Shown: positions 48,627-60,690, counted from the stretch's first letter. The stretch: DNA of 64,000 nt from Pleodorina starrii (GCA_030267565.1 BRXU01000001.1:8907001-8971000), one strand, 5' to 3'. Translations and numbers: made by a program. Notes: generated by a model not told the origin, from the sequence alone.

Positions 48627-51600
48627 TGGCACTCCGGAAGCCCAGATGGGAACTCGCTTCGCCCTGGCCCCAAGCCACCCCCGCCGCCCCTCTCTCACCG
48701 GCCACCCCTTCCTCCAGCTGCTGCGGCCTTCACATCGATAACCTCTCCCCTCACACCCCCTCACACCCCACTCCCTCCGATCTGCGATCTCCCCCCGGCC
48801 TATACGTGGATAACCCCCCCCCTCGCCTCGCCTCCCCCCCCCTCCCCTACCTTCTCTGCCCCCTAGGCGCCCACAGCTCCAGGAAGGCCCCCTTGCCCCC
48901 CGGCAACATGGTCTCAATGGTGGTCAGAACCTCGGAGGGAAGGTCCCAGCCACTGCAGTCTGGGGGTGGAGGTGGGGGTGGGGGTGGGGGTAGGGGTAGG
49001 GATGGAGTGGGGTTGGGTTGGGTTGGATTGGACACACACATACGAATCCCACACAGCCGCTTTCCTCACCGGGCAGTGTACGAATGCAGTCGAATAGGAC
49101 ATCCGGATTGCGCTGGTGGCGCAGCTCGATGTCGCGGCCCTCGCCTGCAAACGGCCGTCACCGAGGGGGAGGAGGAAGGGGAGGGGGAGGGCGAGGGAGG
49201 GGAGGAGGACGAGAAGGAGGGAGGAGGGGGAGGGGGAGGGCGGGGTTCTGTGTTTGATTGCAATGCGGGCGGTTGGGCGGCTCGGGGAGGCGGAGGTCAA
49301 TGACCCCCTGGGGAGTATGGAGAGAGGACAGAGAGAGGGAGAGGGAGAGGGAGAGAGAAAGAGAAAGAGAGAGAGAAAAAGGGAGAGCGAACCCGACCCA
49401 CGGGTCGGCAAGGTGACAAGGTTGTGCGTGAGGACAACAAAAATCAAAGAGCGCCGCCCCCGTCCCCGTCCCCCTCCCCCTCCCGTCCCCCTCCCGTCCC
49501 CCTCCCGTCCCCCTCCCGTCCCCCTCCCGTCCCCCTCCCGTCCCCCTCCCCTCCCCTCCCCTCCCCTCCCCTCCCCTCCCCTCCCCTCCCGTCCCCCTCC
49601 CCTCCCCTCCCCTCCCCTCCCGTCCCCCTCCCGTCCCCCTCCCGTCCCCCTCCCGTCCCCCTCCCCTCCCCTCCCGTCCCCCTCCCCTCCCCTCCCGTCC
49701 CCCTCCCCTCCCCTCCCCTCCCCTCCCCTCCCCTCCCCTCCCCTCCCCTCCCCTCCCCTCCCCTCCCCTCCCCTCCCCTCCCCTCCCCTCCCCTCCCCTC
49801 CCCTCCCCTCCCCTCCCCTCCCCTCCCCTCCCCGACTCGACAGGGTGGAAGCACAACCCGACACAACCCCCCCTCCCGACTTCCTCCCCCAAACTCAGGC
49901 CCTCCCCTCTCCCGTCCCCCCGTCCTCTGCCCCTCCCCTTATAACAGCCCTACCCTCCCTCCGGAATATGAGCAGCGTGGAGTGGCTGCGCCTAAAGTGC
50001 GCCCCCGCCTGCGCCGCGATGGCGTTTGCGGGTGTGAGGTGCACCCAGGTGAGGTTCTCCACGTACACGTAGCCCCAGCCCGCCAGGCAGCGACACACAG
50101 CCTGCAGCAACCCCTTGTGGGCCCACACCAGCACGAAGCCGCGGGGCACCAGGCGGGGCAGCGGCAGGCAGCGAAACCTGCGGAGAGGTAGCGGGGGGCA
50201 GCGGTGGGGGGCGGGTGGGGCGGGGGAGAGCGGGGGGGGGAGGCACGAGGTTGAGAGTCGTTGGCACTATGGGTTGCAGCAACCAGTCCCCTACTCTTTT
50301 GATGGATGGATGGATGGATGGATGGATGGATGGATGGATGGATGGATGGATGGATGCATAGATAACCTTGAAGTGCAGACAAGAGTGCCAAGACGAGACT
50401 TGACCGCGCCACCGCGCGGCGGGGATCCGCCATGTACGGTGTGCCGTACACTCCCGCAGGAATGGTGCTCCACGCACGGGCGCCCGCTCCCAAGGATGAT
50501 GGCCTTTGAAAAACAATGTCGTACATCGTGTGCCGTACCTGCGCATGACCTCGGCCTCGCGGCCAACCTCGAAGGCCTCCGCCGCATCAAGTCCCGGCTG
50601 CCATCCCGCGTTGACCATGACCGCAATGTACTGCTTTCCGCCCAGCGCCGTATCGTACGGAAACGTCGAAAGATCGGCGGCCTCGAAGCCGCGACTCGAC
50701 GTCGACGCGGCGGCGCTCGCTCCGTCCGCCGCCGCCGCCATCAGCAGGGGTTTGGGCTCGTCCGGCGGTTGGTACGGCTCCGGTGGTTGGTACGGCCGCA
50801 CGGTGCGGCCCCAGGAAAGAGGCAGCGGCGGCGGCGGCACCCGCAGCTGCACGAGTCCGCCGCCGGCGGCCGCGGCGGCGGCGGCGCCGCCGCCGCCGCT
50901 TCCGCCGCTGGCGACCCTTCTGCGTATGAGTGCGTTAGTGTCCCGATTGTACTGCATCACCACCTGGTTCATGACGTGGCGGGACTGGCCGGAGGGGCCT
51001 GCGTAGGTCGGGTTGGGTTGGGTTGGGGTGCGTTGGGTACGGCACAACGAAACACATGCAAGCTTCCAGGGAAAGATTCGCCCCCGGACCGGGAAGCGCC
51101 CCCGGCAAGGAACGGAAAGGGTCGTTGACCCTCACACAACACAACACAACATACACACACGCCCTCTTCCACACATGCGGGGTGGGTTGCGGGCATCTGC
51201 CGGAGAGAGTTTTGCCAAATGCTCCACCCTCCCAGGGAATCCCCTCCCCCGTTGCTTTTGAACCCTAAAACCTTAAATCCATGAAAACCCTAAACACCTT
51301 AAAACCCCGGGAAGAGATACAACGCACACACACACGCACACACACCTGCGGCACGAGGCTGCTTAGGCTCCCGGGCCCCCGGAGCCGACTCGCCGTCGAG
51401 GCTGTGGCTGTGCTGCCGCCCGCCGCCGCCGCCGCTGCCCGTTCCCTGCCCCCTGCGTCGCCGGTCGCGGCTGCGCTGCCCTCCCCCTCCGCCGCCGCCC
51501 CCCAGCTCAAAGTCCTCGTCGCTCCAAAACTCCCCCTCCTGGAGCCCCCCGGAAGAGAGGGAGGGGAGGGGGCCGGGCACGGACAGGCCGGGACGGGTTT

Positions 51601-52542
51601 CGGTATCTACGTATAGGCCGGAGCCCGTAAACGGTAAAGTAACAGCAGAACGCCGTCTCGTCTGCAAAAGAACAGCGAGGTACGCTTCCTCCCTCTCTCG
51701 TGTGCCGTACTCCCGGCACCAGGCCGCCCGCCAGCCGGTCCCCACACCCGCCGCATCCGCAACCCGCCCTCATCTGGGAGGGGGGGCGTTATCATCCCTT
51801 CCACTTCGCCCACAACTAGTCAACCACACCCCGATTTCCTCGCCTTCCCCAAGCACACACCCCCAACCCCAACCCACCCCGATCCCACCCGAAGCTGCCG
51901 AAGCTCGCCATCTTCTTCCAAATCGCTCGGCGTTGCCCCCAACTCGTCGCCGCCCACGAACAGCATGTCCTCCATGCCGTACGCCACGTCGTACCGCGCC
52001 GCAGCGCCGGCGGCGCCGCCGCCGCGCATGTTGAAGATCGACGTCTGTCGAAAGACCTCGAGCAGGGCCTCTTCGTCCAGGAGCATCTGGTCATCCGCGT
52101 CGCCTCCGCCGGCGGCGGCGGCGGCGGCTCCGCCGCCGGCGGAGCCGCTTCCGCCGGCAGCGGCTCCGCCGCCGTCTGGCTGGTCAGCCTGTATATGATC
52201 GGGTGGCTGTTGTTGCTGCTGCTGGTGTATAGAGAGATTGCCGACGGAAGCGACGGAGGGGAGGCTAGGGCCCGGGCCCCCGCCGTCGGCCGAGCTCGGC
52301 TGGGGGCCTGCGAGGGGGCCGGCGGAACTGGTCGGGCAAGCATCCGGCTGCTGTTGTTGCTGCTGCTGCTGCTGGCGCCTGGCCTCGGCGGCCTTCTTGA
52401 TGCGCTCAAGCTCCGCAAATTTCTTCATGATCATCTCCGGCGTTTCGTCATCCTCCACGTAGCCGACGTAGTGGATGGCCGACGGCTTCACCTGCTGCGC
52501 CTTGGAGGCAACGCAGCGCCTTTTGGGCCTCCGGTCCGACAT
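48450..52542 (-). CDS. MT-A70-family methyltransferase-like protein lacking DPPW (MTA9-like?)
   Basis: MT-A70 proteins (METTL3/METTL14/METTL4, ciliate MTA1/MTA9) methylate adenine N6 in RNA or DNA, often as an active/inactive pair. Minus-strand exons: 52542-51889, 51538-51346, 50998-50539, 50177-49954, 49144-49070, 48959-48851, 48483-48450; every phase joins, giving 582 residues. Residues 1-285 are low complexity apart from [20 protein letters not shown]. The MT-A70 fold covers about 400-582: [11 protein letters not shown] where DPPW is expected (NAGW, 412-415), [10 protein letters not shown] (449-458), [50 protein letters not shown] (561-575). Without DPPW it is probably not catalytic itself. 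Partner and substrate are unknown. Introns are rich in microsatellites. Confidence 0.82.
48582..48622. repeat. GA dinucleotide microsatellite
   Basis: About 20 uninterrupted GA units in the last intron (48484-48850) of the MT-A70 gene. Confidence 0.97.
48796..48818 (+). repeat. Dispersed CGGCCTATACGTGGATA motif, copy 4
   Basis: Perfect core followed by ACCCCCCC. Lies in the last MT-A70 intron. Confidence 0.8.
49455..49841. repeat. CCCCT / CCCGTCCCCCT minisatellite
   Basis: About 390 bp of pyrimidine repeat: CCCGTCCCCCT-type 11-mers mixed with, then replaced by, pure CCCCT units. It lies in the MT-A70 intron 49145-49953. All the Glu/Gly/Arg frames on the other strand are shadows of it. Confidence 0.97.
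50301..50356. repeat. GATG tetranucleotide microsatellite
   Basis: Fourteen GATG units in the MT-A70 intron 50178-50538. Confidence 0.97.
51604..51636 (-). repeat. Dispersed CGGCCTATACGTGGATA motif, copy 5
   Basis: Reverse orientation, identical to copy 1 over about 32 of 33 bases. Lies in the first MT-A70 intron (51539-51888). Confidence 0.85.
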
Positions 52543-53190
52543 GATGGCTTGGCGCTCCTTGGCCTTGAAAAAATAGACGCGAGGTAGAAAGCGGGATGCG
52601 AGCGCGCTTTGGCCTTCGCCTCAAGGCCAGCGCCCGCTGCAACGCAGCTTTCAAGGCGAATCTATTGATTGTAACTGTGAATTAAGGCATGACTTGTTCA
52701 GGCAAACGCGGCCCTCAATTGGTAGCTAATGGCACGCATATTAAATAATTCGCAAGAAACTCCTTCTTATATCAATCATATAGCCAGTGAATAGGATGGC
52801 AGATACAGTCACAACGTATAATGCTCGACGACGCAAGAAAACTGTTAGACTGCAGTTTTGCTGCGCGCCATGGTCTCGGAGCGTGCGGGGCAGGCTTGCT
52901 TTCTTTGCTGTCTAATAACTGCATTCAGTACTCAAACCTCGCAAGAATTACGAATGCGGTACATAATTTCCGCGTCATGTTGGCTTGGAAGTCGGAAAAA
53001 ATCAACCGACGTCAGCGATACACGTACGGCCTCTCGTCCGTTCCGGAACTTTGGCCTGGATATTTATCTCGGGCGCACGGCACTATAAGAGGCATACCAA
53101 GCTTTGACAAGTAAGTCAGCATTTCAATTGAAGCTCGTTCACTCGATACCTCAACTTCTACGTTCTAGCAGCCCTCTTCCGACAGCAAAC
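52543..53190. promoter_or_regulatory. Shared divergent promoter region, MT-A70 gene / small plastid protein
   Basis: The 648-bp gap between two divergent ATGs is clearly lower in GC than the flanking exons. Contains the TATAAGA motif listed separately. Confidence 0.6.
53084..53090 (+). promoter_or_regulatory. Candidate TATA box of the small plastid protein gene
   Basis: TATAAGA sits 101 bp upstream of the ATG, leaving room for a 5' UTR of about 70 bp. Confidence 0.4.
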
Positions 53191-54542
53191 ATGGCTCTGT
53201 CTCTGTCGTCCTGCCCGCGCGTGTCCACGGCGTCACGCCGTCCTGCAACTCGCCGCGCTATGGCCCCCACCGTGGTCGTCAAGGCTCTGTCGCTGCAAGA
53301 GGCCAGCGACTGGTAAGTGGCGGGCATTGATATTCCGGAATGTCAATTAGCGCAAGCTTTGGGTCCTGTCACAGCTGTATGAGCATGTCGGCTTGTTGCG
53401 AATTGGTGCGGAGTCAGCGTCAGCGTGTCCTTTTCGCCCCAAACGTCTCGTCCCTCAACGCCGCAACCTTCCGACAGCGTTGAGCCGTTGACCCATCTTG
53501 GCCCAAACAACACCTTCCTTTTCGCAGGTTTGCCAAGGCGTTTGTTCGCATCTTTTCTCCGGATGACAGCAAGGTGGACCACTATCCGTCTAACGCATGG
53601 ACTGGGCGCATCAACCGAACGAAGAAGCCTTTCAAGGACGGCTTCGCCAGCAACGCTCCGCTTCCGCCCAGCTCCGCCCTCGAGCCAACCGAGGACGCGA
53701 CGGGCTACGTCGAGGACGCCGTCAAGGGCGTCGTGGCCGGATTTCCCAAGACCGATGAGGCCGAGCCCAAGTGGACCGGCGCCACAACGGTGAGCATGTT
53801 CTGCTTGCCGTATAGAGTAGCAACGCATGCCTTTTTCGTTTTTTGTGTCGCCCCAACTGCACATCGTACGAAGCGGCCCTCCGCTGGTCGCGAAGTTCCG
53901 GGTGCTTTGTATGTTCGTATCCGATCGAGAGATCCTCCGCAGCGATTTTCAAGCGGGTTGCCAATTCCGTCGGTAGTTGCAAGGTCGGGGGCCCGCCAGG
54001 CCTCTCCCGGCCCCTTCCTCCGTGCCCCACGCCCATGTGCAAACATATTTGAGCGTAAGCCTCCTCGCCCCGTCGCTCCACGTCCCCGCCGTCCTGCCAT
54101 CCCGCCCCACCCCGGCCCAATGTATCGTCCGCCTTCCTTCGATCCTTCCCGGCTCCTGTGCTCTCGTTTTGGGGTCTCCTCCCGACTCTGTGCTCTCGTT
54201 CCGTGGTCTCATCCCCTTGCTGCTGCTGCTGCTGCTCCTGCTGTCAGGCCTGGCGCGGCGAGGTGCACAAGTCGGAGAACAAGCGCGACACCCGCGAGGG
54301 GTGAGTGAGTGGGGTATGCGGGAGGTCAGAGAAGTGGGTAGGAGGGATCAGGGGTATCGCGGGATTTGGGAGATGTCGGCGGCAGCTTTCTTGTTGCCCC
54401 TTGTAGTCGCACGGGGCTAGCTCGCATCGCACGGGACCCCCTTGCCGGAACCAACAGTGTTTTTTTTGCTGTTTGGCAATCTATTGATATCATGGCTTGC
54501 TGTGTTTGCTGTGTGCGCAGGTTCCACACCAAGCGGTACTAG
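53191..54542 (+). CDS. Small predicted plastid-targeted protein, function unknown
   Basis: I do not recognise the family. Exons 53191-53312, 53528-53789, 54248-54300, 54521-54542; phases join, giving 152 residues. The start MALSLSSCPRVSTASRRPATRR looks like a typical algal plastid transit peptide (Ser/Arg/Ala-rich), with cleavage probably near VVVKA at 29-33. The mature part is soluble and charged, with no membrane segment: FAKAFVRIFSPDDSKVDHYP, NAWTGRINRTKKPFKDGF, ALEPTEDATGYVEDAVKGVV, AWRGEVHKSENKRDTREGF, ending HTKRY. Such compact sequence with four consistent exons argues for a real conserved gene. Targeting is inferred from the leader only. Confidence 0.75.
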
Positions 54543-54847
54543 AGAATGCCAGTCGTACACCAGCGGCGGGGCCGGGCTCGGCTCTCGATGCTGAAGCGGG
54601 CGGCCACATCGCGCGAGCCCCCAAGACGGCGACAGGCGCAACCAAGCGGTACAGTTTGCGCTCTCTGCCCTGCATTTGACGGAACGAACGTTGACAGTTC
54701 GCAATTGGGCTAGGGGCCTCGGTGCTGCCAGCCTGGCTTGGGCCCCAGCCTGCCGTAGCCTTGACATGGGCAGTACAGGACAGTGCGGCGACAGTGCAGC
54801 GAGTATGGGAGCCCGGGTCGGAGCGGGCTGCGTTAGTTTGCATAAGT

Positions 54848-54852
54848 TGTAA
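54848..54852 (+). terminator. Candidate poly(A) signal TGTAA
   Basis: First TGTAA after the stop codon of the small plastid protein gene, about 305 bp downstream. Confidence 0.5.
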
Positions 54853-57800
54853 GTTGCTAGTCATGATGAATTTGGCATCATGAGGCAAGCGCGATTTCTA
54901 TTTGATGAAAAAAATCTTTTAAGTCTCGAGTCTTGCAGCAATGGCTTGAGCGGGATGCCTGCCGTGTTGAGAGATGCGCCTGAGTTCCGACATTTGTGAA
55001 CCATCTCGAAGAAGGAGAAGGCAATATATATTATTTGGTTTTGGCGGGCCCCGTTTCTGTCGAGGCAACTGTTTTTGCCAAAGCACACGAGCAGGGTGCT
55101 TTTCCCACCCTACGGCTCCACAGTGTACGATTGCTATTCCGTACGGTTGCGCGTCTCCAGACGATGAATCGAGCTGCCTCATTGACAAGTCGAGTCGCAT
55201 CGGTTGGTTTTGAGATATGGTTGTGAACGCATTTCGCACAAAAGATTATCGTCGCTGCGGTGTCGGCTTGGTCGTCGGCCTCGCTGGGCCACATCGCCGG
55301 ATTTTGGGGTCGTCCGTACTCTGTCCGTATTCTGGAACCTCGCCCGCCCTACGCACCTGGAGTTTCATCGGCGAACTAAATACGCGACGCCCCTTCCCAT
55401 AACCCACGCACGGGTGTCGTCGGCCGGCGTCGATTGAAGAGCTCGTTTTTGGGTTGGGTGGGGCGGACGAGCTCGAAGGACGAAGACATTTTGGCGGCGG
55501 GCCTTGGTCGTTGGTGCTGTTGGTATGGTTGATTTATGGTTGGCTTCTGGGCCCTGGAAGGTTAGCTGCGTGCCGCGTCAATCCTTCCAGTGTTGATCAT
55601 CATTTTCAGCCGACTGCGATTTCAGATGGGCCGTGTCAGCAGGCTTAAGAAACACCTGTAACGATTAAAAAAACCCGGCATCCGGCCCTGTTCTAAAGTC
55701 CTAACTTGCCCAGCCGAGCTGGCCTGCCCTGTTATGTACGATGCATGACTGCTGTACAGTCGTACAAACCTCGTCCTCAGCGTCGGTGGAGGTGATGTGT
55801 ATTGGGACACACATCGGATACACAAACAACAAATGTACACATGTCATCTTCTGAGGAGTCGAGTCGAATGGAGTTCGACGGAAGTTGCCCCTGTCCGCCG
55901 GACTGCCCCCCCTGAAGCCTGGACTGCACATGCAAGGTGCGCCCAGGCCGTACAAATGCCGTGCAGGGGCTGTACAACAATCCAGCGCCGCCCACCGGTA
56001 ATACGCGCCCGGGATATGCGCCCTCGCGCCTCGCCGATTGCCGTGTACTGCTCTCGCTCGCACCCTCGACATACACATCTGTTCGGTCTGTGCCCCAAAG
56101 CCCCCAACCCGCCGCGCCACCGGCGCCGCCGCCAGAGGGTGCTGAGCCCACCGAGGACCGATTCGGAGGAAACACAGGGGCACAGGGCCCTCAGCGCAGC
56201 AGCAGCACAGCAGCAGCGGTGGGGAGGACGCTGCGCGATGCGCGATGCGGTCCCTGCATCAACCGTGTTGTGGCCTTTTGGTGCGTGAACGTTGTGCACC
56301 GGATTCCATTCCTCCCTCTCTTCTCTCTCCTGGGAGGGAACAGGGAAGGCGGCAGGGCCGCGCGGTGGGCGGACGGGCTGGCGGGTGGCGGCAGGGCGTG
56401 TGGCGGTTGGTTGCCGGTACCTGCACAGTCGCAGCCGCGGGGCTGGGGTGGCTGGCTGGGGCGGTGGTGGGGAGAGATGTGGGGTGGGTGGCTTACAATC
56501 GTTGAACCGACGCCGCAGCAAGCAGACTCGCGCCGTGCCGGGGTCGCAGCTAGCAGCAGGGCACGGTAACCCACAGGAGACAAAAGGGGGTGCCACCCAG
56601 CCCGAAGTCTGAGGCGCGCGCTGCTTGCGTGTGGGGGCACGGAGCCGCACGTGGTGTGCCTCCGTGCTACCCGCATTGGATGGGCGACGCCGCCGTGCGT
56701 GCGTGCGTGCGAGGCCCCACCGGCAGTCCGCGCCGCGTGTCTGTCGACACGTCCCCGGATCGAGCCCGATGCAGTGCATTCCGATGCACAATGCCGCCAG
56801 CCCGCCGCCACTCCGCGCTGCCGCCGCCGCTACCGACACGCGACACGGATGCGGGCCCCTCGGCCTCCCGGTGTGCTCTCGAAAGCGCGCAGTGCAGCAG
56901 CAGCAGCAGCAGCAGCGGGCTCCTAGACAGGAAGCCGCGCCCAGGAACACCCGGAACACGGAACGCGGAGCGGCAGCCTCCCGAGCCTGCGCTTGTATGT
57001 GTGTGTATGAATATGTGTGTGCATGTATGTGTGCCTCTGTGAGAGTGACGGCAATAAGGCCATGTCAGGAGGTGCACATCCTTGTCAAGGAGGCGCCACA
57101 GGGAACCCGCCGCGCTCGCGATGTCTTTTGGGCTACATTCAAAAGACGGCAACCGCGCCACCCCAACCTCACACGCTGAGCGTTTTTGGGGGTTTTGATG
57201 AAAACGGCGGCGGCGCAGAAGAAAAGTCGAGAAGTCCGTCCGGCTGGGATCAGCTCGGGGGCACGGCTCGGCTCGCCTCCTTGCAATGTCGCCCCTCAGC
57301 CTCCATATACGGTATAGCCCAAATCCGCAACGGCCCGCGGCGGCGGCATCCTTCCGTACGCTCTACAAGCACCTCGACTCATGTGCTCGACTCATCTCTG
57401 AGCCCCGCATCCGCGGTGCCGTACACGCAGCGGTACGAATACCAACCGACCGTCATACGGCGGGTGTACGATGTACGAGTGTACGATGTTTGTGAGCCCG
57501 AAGAACCAGCGTCACCGCAGGCTATCTGCCGCCTCGCCAAAGAAAAAACTGCCGTATTGCTTTCGTTTCGTACCACCCGTACGGCGACCATGCAGCAAAT
57601 AAAAACACACGCAACGCCGGTATTGCTTCGGGTTTGGGCGATAACGTACGAATTCCCAACTAACTCCCCAACCATCCGAAGCTCAAAAGATGGGCAATGA
57701 CAAGGGGGCGAAAAGCAACAGGCCCCCAGGATACTGTCTCATATGGGAGCAAGCACACACAGACAGACAGACACACACACGCCCACACACACCCCGCCAG

Positions 57801-60562
57801 AAAAGAAGACAGAAAACATTACCTTGCCGCGATCGACGCACCTCCCCCGCGCCATCAATGCGCGGGAGGAGTTAAGGGGCCAGCCAACAAATCGCAGCCA
57901 AGAGGTCCGTCGCGAGTTGGCCAGTTTAGCGACCCGCTACAGCCCTGCTACTGCACGCGTGCCGCCAATCCGCCGGCCGCAGCTTGCGCCTGCTAAAACC
58001 ACAAAAACTCACAAAACCCCAGATAAACTAAACGAAACGCCCACGGTTTTCGAGGGCCGGCGACACAACTGCCCCGCCTCACTCGGCGTGCGAGAGTTCA
58101 GGGAGCGAGCCGGCAAAAGGCGGGCGCCCCTCGCGGCTTCCCTCCCCTCCCCCCCACCGCGCCCGTCATGACCCCCGACTGGTTCCGGAGCCAGCAGTAA
58201 CAAACCCCACAGCACCGCCCTAAACCGGGCGTGTCGCCCCCTTCCGCCCTCCCTCCCTCCCTTGCCTCCTTCTCCTCTCTTTCCGACAGACGGCCAGCTA
58301 AATCAATAAAAGCGACCCCCTTCCCTTCCGTTCCCTTCTTCGTTGTGGAGCGTCGCGGTGAGAATATGCCAAAATGTTGTGTGTACTGCAGCCAAAGTAC
58401 GGCACGACCGTACGTATGTGCGTTGCATGCCCGCCATGATTGCCGTCGGTGGGTTATGCAGAGTCGCTTCCGAAAGCGACCCCCGAGTCGCGACATCCCT
58501 GCAGCTGCAGCAGCAGCCTGCGATGCATGAATCCTTCCATCCAACCATCCATCCGTGCTCCTGTCCGTTGAAGCGAAAACACAAGAGTCCGTGCCACGCA
58601 AACGTTCCAATAGTGCGCAATGTGGGAGGCGGGCGTGAAGTGAGCGTTCCTGTGGCCGCCGCTGCCGCTGCCGCCGCCGCGGCGACGACAAGGTGTTCTA
58701 TGCCCCGAGGACAGGCCAGGAGAGCTGCTGTTGCCAGGACAAACATCAATCCCAGCGCCAGCGCTGAGAGAACCGTGTCGAAAGGGTAAACAACAAGCAA
58801 CATTATTAAGTAACACATCTGCAACATCCGCGACAAGAAAACGTACCGAAAAAGGGCCGCGCACGCACGAACATGTCCGAAAAAGAAAACACGACGCGAC
58901 GCGACGCGACAGGAACGACCAAACCCCTGAGACGACTCTCATTAGCAAGATAGCAACACACACACACTGGCTCTCGCGCTACACCAGCAAACGGCTCCAA
59001 CAGCTCATCACCAACGGACAACCAACAAAACAGCCCACCAACGACACACACGAAACTGCACCACCTGAACACAATGACGCGCGCGCGCCAGAAATTCAGC
59101 GTCCAGGTCCCCAGCGGGAGACGAGAGAGATGGGAACCCGTCTGGCTCCCACACGTCCCCCCCGAACCCCAAAACCCAACCCGAACCCGCGCAAAGCAGC
59201 GACATCCGCGCACGTGAAAGGCCGATGCGACGGCGGGAAAAGAGGCCAAAGGGGGCAGTGCTGTAAGAGGCGACCGACAAACTGACAGACAGACTGACAG
59301 ACACGTGCGCGCGCGTGCGCACGGTCCCTCTCCACAACAACAGATCGGCGCCCTAACCAAAGCCGCGCAACAGGCAGACACAACACGTGCTGGTCGCGCG
59401 CCGCGACGCGATGCGAAACGCACTCAAAACCATCTACACGTCTTCTTCCGTACTTCTTCCTGTGAATGCGTGTTCGGGACGCGCAAGCAAGCTTCCTTTG
59501 TGGGTGTTGGTGTGCGGGGTGTGAGAGGGAGTGAAGATAGCGTGTGGATGACTAAACCGCCCGCGGGTACATCGAGGCATAATGGCATATGCTGTGAGCG
59601 CTGCGATGATAGATGCTAAAAACGATCGAGGCGTTGCGCGGCCCCTCCAGCTAACAACAACAACAACAGCAACCACTAGATGGCTACGCTGCCACCGCTT
59701 GGTCTTGTCCATCCATCCGCTCAGCCATCCGTTCATCCTCCTCCAACTCAATACCCCCGAAAGTAGGTGCCCTTGTGAGGGTAGTGGGAGCTCATGCGAT
59801 GAGGCCATGCGGGGGCATGCGCGCCAGCTATACCCCACCACGCGCATGCACACACGCACACACCCCACCACCCCCGCTCCGTGCCAAACAATCACATCGC
59901 TGCCAAAGGGGGAGATAGAGAGCACATCGACGCAACGGCCGTTGTACGCAAAGCAAGGCGGTGCACAAAGGCGGCGGCAGGCTGCGCAAAGAAAGCCGAT
60001 TTCGATTTCCGCGATCGCGTGCGTCCCACCCGCGCGGCACAGGGCATACCACGAGTGGGACTGAAGTCCTACGTATATCGCAATATCGGAAGAGCGCTAC
60101 ATCGAATGCACTCACTCGTGCGCGCACGAAAACACGCAACAGGGAGGGCAAACGGGCCTCGTTGTAACGGCCCAGACGAAACGCACCATCACCACCAACG
60201 CACCATCATAACCGCCACCAACCGTCGTCGTCGCCAACCTAACCGCCAACTGTAACCAAAACCAGGACTACCATGATTGATCCAACCACAACACCGAGCA
60301 CAGCTGCTGCCGTACATCACTCTGCAACCACCACACCACAAACCTGCCAGGGCGCGTGGCCCAGTCTGTTCGATCTAATCGAGACACGCACGGCTATCAA
60401 AGGCTGCGCCAAGCCACCCCTTGGCGCCGCCTGCCGTCATTATTGCTGGGACACGCGGGGGGTCGGCTGCGGGCTGGGAGGAACGGATGGCTTTCGCCCA
60501 GCCGCACATGTCCGCCTCGCTCCCCGCGGGCCCTGCAATGACACCACCATCACCTCCAGCAC

Positions 60563-60690
60563 GGTGACGACCATTACCTCCACCGGTACGACAATCATCT
60601 CCACCGGTACGACAATCATCTCCACCAGTACGACAATCACCTCCACCAGTACGACAATCAGCTCCACCGGTACGACAATCACCTCTATAA
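60563..60690 (+). repeat. 21-bp minisatellite GGTACGACAATCATCTCCACC
   Basis: About six units with few changes. Read in one plus-strand frame it gives TTITSTG-type heptads inside a 172-codon open frame (60273-60791), but coding is not shown. Confidence 0.85.

Noticed and set aside
49158..49892. Gly/Arg/Glu-rich minus-strand frames near 49.2-49.9 kb
   Set aside because: They translate the CCCCT/CCCGT minisatellite inside an MT-A70 intron.
55844..56959. 371-codon minus-strand open frame
   Set aside because: No domain, Cys/Arg/Pro-rich composition expected of GC-rich noncoding DNA, and no splice partners.
58303..58836. Minus-strand frame starting with a hydrophobic stretch (possible membrane protein)
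   Set aside because: Two membrane-like segments at the start, but then an Ala run from a GCC/GCG microsatellite and random-looking sequence. Not enough to call a gene.
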